Positions 56,101 to 63,561 of a stretch of 64,000 bases of DNA are shown here, one piece after another. Both the position numbers and the translations under genes were made by a program. Source of the stretch: a bacterium (GTDB lineage: Bacteria > Krumholzibacteriota > Krumholzibacteriia > LZORAL124-64-63); contig JADJYS010000037.1 in assembly GCA_016719645.1 (NCBI GenBank), positions 1 through 64,000 on the forward strand, written 5' to 3'. A model generated the notes under the pieces. It was not told the origin of the DNA. It saw only the letters and a program-made list of their open reading frames with translations, and searched no databases. Within the stretch, counting starts at the first letter, position 1; every line of letters starts with the position of its first letter.

Positions 56101-57661
56101 CGCGAGGGTCGACTTCACCTACGGCGGCACCACGCAGGGCCTGGCCGTCTGGCAGGATCCGCGGGACATCCCCGCGGGCGGTTCCGGCCACTTCCCGGTG
56201 ACGGTCCGCGCCTTCGTCCGCCGTCCCGACTTCGCCCCGCTGACCACCGCCGGCTGGCACGCTCCCCTGGTGCCGACCTACCCCATGCCGGGCACCCCGG
56301 CCTCGACCCTGCTGCCGGGGACGCTGGTGGGCAACGCGACCACGACCTACATCAACGCCCAGTTCCGCAACCAGGACGCGGGCACGGCCGGGCCGTTCGA
56401 CAGCATGACCTACCTGGACGGGGTGGCGCTGCTCGGCGAGCAGATCTCCATGCTGGCCGGCTTCACCGACCGCATCCGCAACTTCCCGACCGCCCAGAAC
56501 GTCCGCGGCGGCCGGCACACCCTGTCGATGTTCCCCGACGCGGGCGGCGACGTGATCGAGGGGGACGAGACCAACAACGCGATGGGGGCGCAGTACGCCT
56601 GGTCGCCGATGAACCTGACGGCCGGGTCGGTCATCAACCGGACGGCGCCGCCGGACCCCACGGGCGGCTTCGCCGACGTGATGGCCTGGAGCTCGGCGCC
56701 GACGTGGTACAACTGCGACGGCCTGCGCTCGCCCGTGCCGGCGCCCTCCGGCGACAACGGCTGGTGGGTGGCGGTGGCGGCGCTCCCGGGCGCGGCCAGC
56801 GACGTCGACCTGCGCCTGCACGAGAAGACCGACTCGCCGCTGCACGGCTTCCGCGAGGCCCACGCCGTGTCGGTCTGGGGCCCGGCCGAGTCCGACTACG
56901 TGCTGGTGAACTGCCGGTCCACGACGCCGCGCCAGCTCGACGTCGGGGCGATCGGCGCCGACGGCGCCGAGAGCTACCGGGTGCACGCGGCGGTGTCGTC
57001 CTGGCTAGACACCGACCCGCAGGGCGACTACGGCCCGTACAACTTCGGCGCCACGAACCTGATCAGGCTGTACGAGGTCTGGCTGCCGGCCGGCCCGCTG
57101 CTGATCGAGCTGCGCAACACCGGCGGCGACGTCGACTGGGGCCTGACCCTGCACCGCGGCCAGCTGCCGTACCACGCGAAGTCGGCCTCGGCCGGCATCG
57201 TCGCCCAGAGCTGGATCGCCGGCCCGGGCCAGGACGAGAGCCTGCCCGCGATCGTGCCGCAGGCCGGCTACTACTGCCTCGCGATCTGGAAGGCCGGCGC
57301 CGCCGACGTCGCCAAGGCGGGGCAGTACGAGCTGACCTTCAACCCGGGCACCACGCCGGTGCCGGGCGACGGCGGCCCGCCCGCCGTCACCGCGGTGCGG
57401 GAGATCACGCCCAACCCGTTCAACCCCAGCACGCGCATCGCCTTCGACCTCGCGCGCGACGGGCGCGTCGCGCTCGAGGTGTTCGACGTGCGCGGCCGGC
57501 CGGTCCGCCGGCTGCTGGCGGCCGAGCTGACCGCGGGACGGCACGAGGTGGAGTGGAACGGCCGCGACGACGACGGCAACGGCGTGGCCAGCGGCACCTA
57601 CTTCGCGCGTCTGACGGGTGCGGGCGAGGTGTCGACGCGCAAGATGCTCCTGTTGAAATGA
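53138..57661 (+). CDS. Large secreted zinc metalloprotease with CARDB and FlgD-like domains
   Basis: A 1507-residue intact protein. Order: signal peptide (LLLLLALAAPALA), beta-rich N-terminal domain (30-160), a carboxypeptidase-regulatory-like domain (about 190-270), and a peptidase domain with HEYGHH at 377-382 (H377, E378, H381). EETAGDALREGFPDW is a possible third-ligand region. Then one fibronectin-III domain (about 557-656), two CARDB-type adhesion modules (about 668-795 and 1048-1158) with additional PPC-like strands, and a FlgD-like domain ending RKMLLLK. It is a surface or secreted gluzincin-like protease. The two CARDB modules share PLPAVLVGND/LLPGTLVGNA and GGRHAVMM/GGRHTLSM. Intact despite its length. 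Confidence 0.88.
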   Translation: MRIITSGRFSPPTLLLLLALAAPALADLGPEVKMRLHAPEGVYPVAGQTFSFDFEITSATSSTVTEPTVRSGRTAGGQFAWEVVSFPLPAGTRLVAMQPATIPVQLQCNDPAQPIEISLEVEGRTAMQRFSLLPQNLNAAMGGSETIMAFDSDQGSTWTTDDEFARPDPAPVTRKNVRDLRKEMPANPATGRNIRVRGRFVYYRNSVDDEGNYEGDGRTMGADGVTVNVYDSDWEWDDLLAQTSLGPDGTFDLTFWYDDAEAPDIYVEFLAANNKVDLVHPSIWNISYRWNTPTKEDYGGSDINWGLRHPASESHYAGLNLLASATRTWRWLDANGYGGIDDLLISWPDSDWPHYSSDWETIYIPEFKEWYEGTVCHEYGHHWQQEYTEVSGTDYCNAGNRCDDPNADCRHCFWCEETAGDALREGFPDWISNAVTSTWPSSYGFSAIFDYNWESVNVCGWNDLDAFDDPWKTEGNIAAFLQDLVDDANDTDPNALLGGADAVTWSAQRILSTQGTYDPTTPAGLIARLQTRYPESRDVIWMAAANARFDGLDTQAPSALSGLVSLSHATSGDSPDGTVELVWNAASDGDSGVNGYSVRVGAAAGLIPDVTVETTATAWTSDDLDPGTYWFTVRAVDRAGNAGTHASFGPVTIRDWTAANLEAIDGGYWPYPVVPRITGNSTYTSAPLPAVLVGNDDNTYMNLRVGNSGELTSSPIVRLNLLVDGALWWYSSVYPLEGYHDITYLNVGPSVVKGGRHAVMMWADAFEQMAEVDEADNIFVRQFIWYPYTLFTDGTWVERQRPPDAWGGFNPGLFSAPNCDGFAFALNSDPFVGAVMITDDDASDFDLRLHGHTTGPTVGFGYFDIEAISARPAGCIEGVFVNNSQTTETVFDVGVVNQDFDSYGFKIRRMASTLMATGSDVQFPLSPVAPLALRHFTMSGGSGTNYGTVTLQVDPANGPVRMKVMHSGLADGGLGDIFDQTVTDADGYARVDFTYGGTTQGLAVWQDPRDIPAGGSGHFPVTVRAFVRRPDFAPLTTAGWHAPLVPTYPMPGTPASTLLPGTLVGNATTTYINAQFRNQDAGTAGPFDSMTYLDGVALLGEQISMLAGFTDRIRNFPTAQNVRGGRHTLSMFPDAGGDVIEGDETNNAMGAQYAWSPMNLTAGSVINRTAPPDPTGGFADVMAWSSAPTWYNCDGLRSPVPAPSGDNGWWVAVAALPGAASDVDLRLHEKTDSPLHGFREAHAVSVWGPAESDYVLVNCRSTTPRQLDVGAIGADGAESYRVHAAVSSWLDTDPQGDYGPYNFGATNLIRLYEVWLPAGPLLIELRNTGGDVDWGLTLHRGQLPYHAKSASAGIVAQSWIAGPGQDESLPAIVPQAGYYCLAIWKAGAADVAKAGQYELTFNPGTTPVPGDGGPPAVTAVREITPNPFNPSTRIAFDLARDGRVALEVFDVRGRPVRRLLAAELTAGRHEVEWNGRDDDGNGVASGTYFARLTGAGEVSTRKMLLLK

Positions 57662-57691
57662 TCCGATACTAATTGCCATCTGTCCGGTATC

Positions 57692-57723
57692 GGGGCTCTC
57701 GCGGCGCAGGCTGCGGGGGCCCC
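57692..57723 (+). terminator. Probable terminator after the metalloprotease gene
   Basis: ggggctctcgc (57692-57702) and gcgggggcccc (57713-57723) pair over 11 bases, two of them G-U, with a 10-base loop, followed by gattcgcttta. A second inverted repeat ccgatac/gtatcgg (57663-57669, 57687-57693) sits just before. The T run is weak. Confidence 0.5.
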
Positions 57724-57799
57724 GATTCGCTTTACCCAGCGGGAACAGAGGAGTAACCTGGAGGGTATCAATCCATGAACTACCCCTTGAAGGAACTCC

Positions 57800-58438
57800 A
57801 TGACCATCAGCTCTCGGATCACGCTGCCGGTCGCGACTCTGATGATCCTGGCTCTGGCGTTCGCCGACGCGAAAGCGCTGCGCGTCGTCGAGGCGGGGAT
57901 GAAGGCCGGTGTCGCGCAGACGCGGATGACCTTCGCCGACTACGATCGATTCGACGGACGTCCCGGTCTGGCGGCGGGCCTTTTCCTTACGGTCGAACTA
58001 GCGGACCGCTTGGCCGTCCAACCACAAGCACTCTACGTCCGCAGAGGCGGCGCCTACAGGGACCAGGCCAATGACCCGTGGGGATTGCTCTACGGGGTCG
58101 ACATGGCGGAATTCCGTCTGGACTACCTCGAAATCCCGGTGCTGTTACGCTACGATCTGCTGACGGATCGCGCGTGGATGCCGGTGCTGCTTGTCGGCCC
58201 GGCCTGGGGGCGGCTGTTGTCGGCTCGGTACGTCGAGAACGACGGGAGCGACGCCGGCTGGCTGCGCCACCACGATTGGGCGCTGCAGGTCGGCGCCGGT
58301 CTCGAAAAGCGGACGAGCGGTGCGACCTGGAGCCTGGAGTTGCTCTACAGGCACGCGCTCACCGGCATCGCGAAAGGGCCGCCTCCTCCTACGACTGAAG
58401 TGGATGGCCTGTCCCTGATGGCGGGATTCGGGTTCTAG
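57800..58438 (+). CDS. Outer-membrane beta-barrel protein (PorT-like)
   Basis: A 212-residue intact protein with a signal peptide (LPVATLMILALAFADAKA). The rest has the OMP_b-brl_2/PorT pattern: GMKAGVAQTRMTF, GLAAGLFLTVELADRLAVQP, LYVRRGGAY, LDYLEIPVLLRYDLL, PVLLVGPAWGRLLSARY and a terminal MAGFGF, alternating strands and turns and ending in an aromatic residue. PorT family barrels belong to T9SS or unknown envelope machines. ATG 57800, 28 bases beyond an ATG at 57775 in another frame. Confidence 0.82.
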   Translation: MTISSRITLPVATLMILALAFADAKALRVVEAGMKAGVAQTRMTFADYDRFDGRPGLAAGLFLTVELADRLAVQPQALYVRRGGAYRDQANDPWGLLYGVDMAEFRLDYLEIPVLLRYDLLTDRAWMPVLLVGPAWGRLLSARYVENDGSDAGWLRHHDWALQVGAGLEKRTSGATWSLELLYRHALTGIAKGPPPPTTEVDGLSLMAGFGF

Positions 58439-58494
58439 TCACGGCGGACGGGGCCCGGTTCAGCGGCGACTCCACACCCGAAGGCAGGTTCCGC

Positions 58495-58912
58495 GTGGCG
58501 CTGAGCGCGTTCGACGACAAGTCCCGCCCGCCCGCCCCCGGCGATCTCGCCGAGGTCCTGGGCGGAGCGCTCCGTCCCTGGGACGACCTCATCGCCAACA
58601 TCGAGGCGACCTATCCTCCGATCACGCAGCAGTGGAACTCGCCGGCGCCAAGTACGGCTGGTCGCTGCGCCTGGTCAGGACCGGGTCGTGCTTTACATGA
58701 CGCCGCAGGCCGGCGCCTTCCAGTTGGGCTTGGTCCTGGGCGAGAAGGCGGCGCAGGCCGCCCACGAGATGGATCTTCCCGATTCCGTTCTACCCCTGAT
58801 CGATGCGGCGCCCCGCTACGCCGAGGGCCGCGGCATCCGTCTGCCGGTCGTCACCGGCGACGATCTCGCCGCGGTCCGGGCGCTGGCGGCGCTGAAGATG
58901 GCCAAACGCTAG
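58495..58912 (+). pseudogene. DUF3788-like protein, two frameshifts
   Basis: From GTG 58495 the protein reads SAFDDKSRPPAPGDLAEVLG and NIEATYPPITQQW. After indels near 58635 and 58675 it continues with KYGWSLRLV, DRVVLYMTPQAGAFQLGLVL, GEKAAQAAHEM and VTGDDLAAVRALAALKMAKR to 58912. That order is characteristic of DUF3788 (about 138 residues), a family of small cytoplasmic proteins of unknown function. All the pieces are readable, so one or two indels only. Confidence 0.65.
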
Positions 58913-58920
58913 GAGAACCC

Positions 58921-59631
58921 ATGAAATCGTTCATCGCTTGCCTGATGCTGACCTGCCTCGTCGCCGGCATCGCAGCCGCCGGCACGCCGACGAACCCGCT
59001 GGCCTCCGGCGTGCGGGCGCTCCAGTTCCAGATCGGGAAAGACTTCGAACTGAAGGCCTTCGACGGGATGAGCGTGTCCTTCAAGAAGCACACCTCCGCC
59101 GAATCGGCGTGGCGGCTCGGGGTGATGCTGGACCTCGAGATCGACGACGCGGATCTGGAGTCCGGCGCCGTCAACCAGGATGACGTGCTGGTCGAATCGT
59201 ACGACGCCGATTCGAACGGCCAGGGCCTCCGCGTCGACCTGCTCCGCCTGCAGTACCCCTCCCCCGGCAGGAGCGTGTGCTGGTACTGGGGCGTGGGACC
59301 TCGGGCGCGCTTCTCGCGTTTCGAAAAGGAGACCATGTCCGTCTACGGGACGCAGCCGGAGATCGACACGCGGCTGACCCGTGAGGACAGCCACACCTGG
59401 AGCGTCGGCGCGCTCGGCGTGGGCGGCGTGGAGTGGTTCGTGGCCGACGGCGTCAGCCTCCATGCCGAGTACGCGGCCTCGCTGGAGTACGGCGCCACGA
59501 GCCGGGTGACCGAATCGCGGCAGGGGGAGGACGGCGAGCCGCCGACCTACCACAGCGCGAGCAGCAGCGCCGGCCACGGCTGGGATTTCGGCGGCACGCA
59601 GGCCATCTTCGGGGCCAGCCTGTACTTCTAG
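58921..59631 (+). CDS. Outer-membrane beta-barrel-like secreted protein
   Basis: A 236-residue intact protein from ATG 58921, preceded by aggaga. Signal peptide (IACLMLTCLVAGIAAAG) followed by strand-rich sequence (LQFQIGKDFELKAFDGMSVS, AWRLGVMLDLEIDDADL, VCWYWGVGPRARFSRFEKE, WSVGALGVGGVEWFVADGVS) and a C-terminal FGASLYF ending in Phe, typical of Bam-assembled barrels. It starts eight bases after the broken DUF3788 gene. No family assigned beyond outer-membrane barrel. Confidence 0.7.
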   Translation: MKSFIACLMLTCLVAGIAAAGTPTNPLASGVRALQFQIGKDFELKAFDGMSVSFKKHTSAESAWRLGVMLDLEIDDADLESGAVNQDDVLVESYDADSNGQGLRVDLLRLQYPSPGRSVCWYWGVGPRARFSRFEKETMSVYGTQPEIDTRLTREDSHTWSVGALGVGGVEWFVADGVSLHAEYAASLEYGATSRVTESRQGEDGEPPTYHSASSSAGHGWDFGGTQAIFGASLYF

Positions 59632-59702
59632 CGTGGTGGACGTGATGGGTGAGGTGAACCGCAAGAACCGGAGACGGGAACCGCCTGCAGCAAAGGGATG
59701 AC

Positions 59703-60878
59703 ATGCTGATCCGCTACCCCGGCCACGAGATCCTGCTCCCGGACATCGTCCGCGCCGTGAACTGCCACCTCTTCGACGCCGGCGGCCGGCGCTACGTCGA
59801 CCTGGAGTCCGGCGTCTGGTGCGCCACGGTCGGCCACGGGCACCCGCGCGTGCTGCGCGCGCTGACCGAGCAGGCGGCCCGCATCGCCCACAACGGCTAC
59901 TGCTACGGCACGGCCGTGGTGGAGGAGGCCGCGCGCGAGCTGCTCGACCGGCTGGGGTTCGCGGGCGGGGACTGCGTGCTGCTCTGCTCGGGCAGCGAGG
60001 CCGTCGAGCACGGGGTGCGCACCGCGCAGGCGGCGGCCGGGCGCCCCCTGCTGCTGACGATGGCCGATTCCTACTTCGGCGCCTACGGCTCGGCGAGCCG
60101 GCGCCGGGCGGACGAGTGGTTCAGCTTCGACTGGACGCCGTGCGCGTCCTGCCCGTTCGCCGGGGAGTGCGACCGGGGCTGCCCGCACTGGGAGGCCGTC
60201 CCCTTCGAGCAGATCGGCGGCTTCGTCTTCGAGCCGGGCAGCTCGTCGGGCCTGGTGCGCTTCCCGCCCGACAAGCTGATCCGCAACCTCGTCGCGACGA
60301 TCCGCCGCGACGGGGGCCTGGTGCTGGTCAACGAGGTGACCACGGGGTTCGGCCGGACCGGGCGCTGGTTCGGCCACCAGCACTACGGGTTCGCGCCGGA
60401 TGTCGTGGCGACGGGCAAGAGCCTCGGCAACGGCTACCCGGTCAGCGCCGCGCTCTACGCGCCCGGCGTGCGCGAACGCCTCGGCGGCAGCCCGCTGAAG
60501 TACGCCCAGTCCCACCAGAACGACCCCCTCGGGGCGGCCGTCGCGCGGGAGGTCGTGCGCGTCATCGCCGACGAGGACCTGATCGCGCGGGGCGCGGCCG
60601 CGGGGGCGCGGCTCCTCGCCGGCCTCGAAGAAATCCGCGCGCGTGTCGGCCGGATCGCGCAGATCCGCGCGCGCGGCCCGATGATCGCCGTCGAGCTGGA
60701 CGACGCGCCCGACGCCGCCTTCACGGCGCGCCTGCACCGGGACCTGGTGGGCCGCGGCTACGTCACGGGCCGCCGCCCCGGCCTGCCCGTGCTGCGCCTC
60801 GATCCGGCGCTCACGATCGGGGATGAAGATGTCGACGGCTTCCTGGCGGCGTTCGCGGCGGCGCTGAGCGACGGTTAG
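59703..60878 (+). CDS. Class III aminotransferase with an inserted cysteine cluster
   Basis: A 391-residue intact PLP enzyme. Family motifs: LLCSGSEAVEHGVRTAQAAA, LVNEVTTGFGRTGRWFGHQH, DVVATGKSLGNGYPVSAALY (Schiff-base Lys in ATGKSLGNGYP) and a C-terminal domain. The usual Asp-Glu-Val is Asn-Glu-Val, so the residue that bonds the PLP ring nitrogen is Asn. Residues 140-157 contain CASCPFAGECDRGCPHW, a C-x2-C-x5-C-x3-C insertion that could bind zinc or an Fe-S centre. The substrate is unknown; it is not a standard ornithine, GABA or glutamate-semialdehyde enzyme. Confidence 0.88.
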   Translation: MLIRYPGHEILLPDIVRAVNCHLFDAGGRRYVDLESGVWCATVGHGHPRVLRALTEQAARIAHNGYCYGTAVVEEAARELLDRLGFAGGDCVLLCSGSEAVEHGVRTAQAAAGRPLLLTMADSYFGAYGSASRRRADEWFSFDWTPCASCPFAGECDRGCPHWEAVPFEQIGGFVFEPGSSSGLVRFPPDKLIRNLVATIRRDGGLVLVNEVTTGFGRTGRWFGHQHYGFAPDVVATGKSLGNGYPVSAALYAPGVRERLGGSPLKYAQSHQNDPLGAAVAREVVRVIADEDLIARGAAAGARLLAGLEEIRARVGRIAQIRARGPMIAVELDDAPDAAFTARLHRDLVGRGYVTGRRPGLPVLRLDPALTIGDEDVDGFLAAFAAALSDG

Positions 60879-60923
60879 TTTGGGGAAGTGAACAGGACAC
60901 GGTCGGCGACCGGAGGCCTCGGC

Positions 60924-61520
60924 ATGGCAAGACGAGACTACGCGTTCCAGATCCGGATCGAGCTGCTGGGGGTGGAGCCGCCGGTCTGGCGGCGGATCCA
61001 GATCGCGCAGGCCGCGACCTTCTGGGACCTGCACGTCGCGATCCAGGATGCGATGGGCTGGCAGGATTCGCACCTGCACGCCTTCCGGTTCGTGGGGTCG
61101 GACCTCACCCTCGGCATCCCCGACGATGAGGGCTTCGACGATGTCGACACGCAGCCGGGCTGGCGGACGGGGATCCGCGACAAGCTCGGCTACCACACGC
61201 CGCTGGCGCTGTACGAGTACGATTTCGGGGATTCGTGGCTGCACGAGGTGCGCTTCGAGAAGATGGTCGAGGCCGGGGTGAAGGTGCGCTTCCCGCGGTG
61301 CGTCGACGGCGCGCGCCGGTGCCCGCCGGAGGATTGCGGCGGACCCGGGGGCTACGAGGAGCTGCGGCGCGTGCTCGCGGATCCGGACGACGACGATCAC
61401 GAATCCATGCGGGAATGGTGCGGCGGCCGCTTCGATCCCGAGGAGTTCGACGCGCAGCGCGTCCGCTTCCAGGATCCGGCGAAGCGCTGGCGGGAGGTGT
61501 TCGAGGATGACGATGCGTAG
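60924..61520 (+). CDS. Plasmid pRiA4b ORF-3-like protein
   Basis: A 198-residue intact protein from ATG 60924 with ggagg upstream. The family signature is complete: YAFQIRIELLGVEPPVWRRI, ATFWDLHVAIQDAMGWQDSH, LHAFRF, DFGDSWLHEVRFEKM and CPPEDCGGPGGYEELRRVLA, where the CPPEDCGG pair is usually conserved. The family is named after an open reading frame of the Agrobacterium plasmid pRiA4b; no function is established. It overlaps the following gene by 14 bases. Confidence 0.9.
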   Translation: MARRDYAFQIRIELLGVEPPVWRRIQIAQAATFWDLHVAIQDAMGWQDSHLHAFRFVGSDLTLGIPDDEGFDDVDTQPGWRTGIRDKLGYHTPLALYEYDFGDSWLHEVRFEKMVEAGVKVRFPRCVDGARRCPPEDCGGPGGYEELRRVLADPDDDDHESMREWCGGRFDPEEFDAQRVRFQDPAKRWREVFEDDDA

Positions 61521-61992
61521 GCGGGCTCCCGAAGCGATGCGCGCCCGGCTCCTGGACCGCCTCGACGCCGCCTGGCGCGATCTCCTGGACTCCTACGCGG
61601 GCCTCGCCGACGCGGACCTGCTCGCGCCCGGCGTCACCGGCGCCTGGTCGGTGCGCGACATCGTCGCCCACGTGTCGGTGTGGGAAGAGGAGGCCCTGAA
61701 GCACCTGCCCCTCGTTCTCGAGGGGGAGCGTCCGCCGCGCTACTTGACGACCTACGGCGGCATCGACGCCTTCAACGCGCTGATGATCGAGCGACTGCGG
61801 GACCTGCCGCTGCCCGGGGTGCTGCGGCGCCGGGACGATGTGCACCGCCGCCTCGTCGCCTACCTCGAGACGGTGCCCGCAGAGCAGTGCGTGCGCGAGA
61901 CCCGCTTCCGCCGCCGCCTGCGCCTCGACACCTTCGGCCACTACCCGAAACACGCCGCGGGGATCCGGGCGTGGCGGGAACGCGGCGTGTGA
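61507..61992 (+). CDS. DinB-like/ClbS-family small protein
   Basis: A 161-residue intact protein; ATG 61507 overlaps the end of the preceding gene by 14 bases. The sequence LLDRLDAAWRDLLDSYAGLA, APGVTGAWSVRDIVAHVSVW, EEEALKHLPLVLEGERPPR, then HRRLVAYLETVPAEQCV and TFGHYPKHAAGIRAW has the four-helix pattern of DinB/DUF1706-type proteins, with a His in HVSVWE and another near HYPKH that could bind metal. Some relatives (ClbS) protect from colibactin; others have unknown roles. No signal peptide. Confidence 0.8.
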   Translation: MTMRRRAPEAMRARLLDRLDAAWRDLLDSYAGLADADLLAPGVTGAWSVRDIVAHVSVWEEEALKHLPLVLEGERPPRYLTTYGGIDAFNALMIERLRDLPLPGVLRRRDDVHRRLVAYLETVPAEQCVRETRFRRRLRLDTFGHYPKHAAGIRAWRERGV

Positions 61993-62155
61993 GGCCGAAC
62001 CTCCGTTCACGAATCGTGCAGGGAAATTCTTCCGATCAGATACAAATGTTTATCATGAGTTAATTTAGACAATTTTGATACTGATTACGACGAGCCACCT
62101 GCTACAATCAATACACATTTTCCCCTGTTTTCCTCTGCACCAAGGAGCCCGGATC

Positions 62156-63390
62156 ATGCAAACTCTCGCCGACGCATTCCGGAACCGACGCGCGGTCGCG
62201 CTGCCGTCCCTTTCCCTGCTGGCCCTGTCCCTGTCGATGCTGGCCGGCACAGCCGCCGCCCGCACCTACGCCTTCCCGCACGTCTTCGAAACGCGCGGCC
62301 GCACCAGCGACACGCCCTACACCTTCGACACGACCATGTTCTTGACCTATGCGGGCGGCGTCGCCTGCGTCGGAGGGGTCGAGGACCCGCTGTCGGTCAG
62401 CCTCTACCTCTACGATGACGACGGTTCGCCGATGCGCAGCACGAGCGGGCTCGATGTCTGCAACCCCTGCACCTACCCGCTCGGTCCCACGCACCGCAAA
62501 GAAAGCGTGAGAGTCGAAAATCTCTTCCTCACGGCCGACGAGATGCCGAACTCGCTGACCGGCTACGCGGTCGTCGACGTGCCGGGAACCGGCGACGACG
62601 TCGCCGTCTCGGGCTTCATCGTCAACGCCCACACCTCGGCCTTCGATCTGTCGGTCTTCGGCTTCGAACCGACGCCGATCGCCGCCGCCGCCAACAAGTC
62701 CGCGGCCTTTACCTGCGGCCGCGTCTTCACGATGGACAACCTGCTCTATTCCCCCGGCACGGGGGGCGGAACCTCGTTCACCTTCGACACCACGATGTTC
62801 ATGACCTACACGGCCGGCCAGGCCGGCACGCCATCCGGCGGGGGCGCCGCCGTGGACGTCTACCTCTTCGACCAGGAGTCGGGCGAGCTACTGACCGACG
62901 CCGTCGGGACGCCGGTCTGCAACCCCTGCACCACGAACCTGGACGACGCGACGCGCAAGAGCGCCTTCCAGCTCGGCGCGGCCTTGCCCGGGGGCGCGGT
63001 CATTTCCGCGGCAGTCTCCGCGGTGATCGTCGTCTCGGGCGACGCCGGCAACGTGGCCCTGCAGGGCTTCGTGGTCAACACGCACAGCGGGCCGCTGGAC
63101 GTGAGCATGTCCGCCGCGCCGCTGCACGAGGTCACCGCCGAGAGCGCCACCGGGCTGCCGCCCGCGCTGCTCGATCGGCTCGGGCTGCGCAGCTACCCCA
63201 ACCCGTTCAACCCGCTGACGACCTGGTCGTCTTGAGAGGGCTTTGCGCTGCTGGACGAGGCCCAGCTCGACGGCGACCACGAGGTGTCGTGGGACGGCGT
63301 CGCCGACGATGGCCGTCAACTGCCGTCGGGCGTCTACTTCGGGCGGATCGACACCGCCGGGCGCAGCGAGGTGCAGAAGGTCGTCCCAGA
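62156..63390 (+). pseudogene. Secreted protein with duplicated domain and damaged FlgD-like C-terminus
   Basis: ATG 62156 follows aaggag. Signal peptide (LPSLSLLALSLSMLAGTAAA), then two copies of about 150 residues. Copy one has YTFDTTMFLTYAGG and VCNPCTYPLG plus VAVSGFIVNAHTSAFDLSVF. Copy two has FTFDTTMFMTYTAG, VCNPCTTNL and VALQGFVVNTHSGPLDVSM. Both copies have the C-x2-C pair. The end begins a FlgD-like domain (LRSYPNPFNPLTTWS) but stops at 63235. In the same frame the last half of that domain follows (FALLDEAQLDGDHEVSWDGV, LPSGVYFGRIDTAGRSEVQK), lacking about 25 residues. So a short deletion removed the middle of the sorting domain and created the stop. Confidence 0.7.
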
Positions 63391-63561
63391 GCCCCCGGCC
63401 GGGCCTTTCGCCGTCCGTGCCGGAAACCCGCTGGCTTCCCTTGTCATTCGGGACATACCCGACATATCCTGGCATCAGGCCGGACGCACGAGAGAATCCG
63501 CCTCGTCGACGATGATCGCCGGCGGCCGCGTATTCACCATCCCTGAGGAGCAGCGACCGAC

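Noticed and set aside
54743..56986. A 747-codon minus-strand frame in the metalloprotease
   Set aside because: Arg/Val/Asp-rich shadow of the 1507-residue protein, no start context and no motif.
63390..63561. Manganese (yybP-ykoY) riboswitch upstream of the TerC gene
   Set aside because: The region lacks the conserved riboswitch core sequences; only a Shine-Dalgarno is visible.
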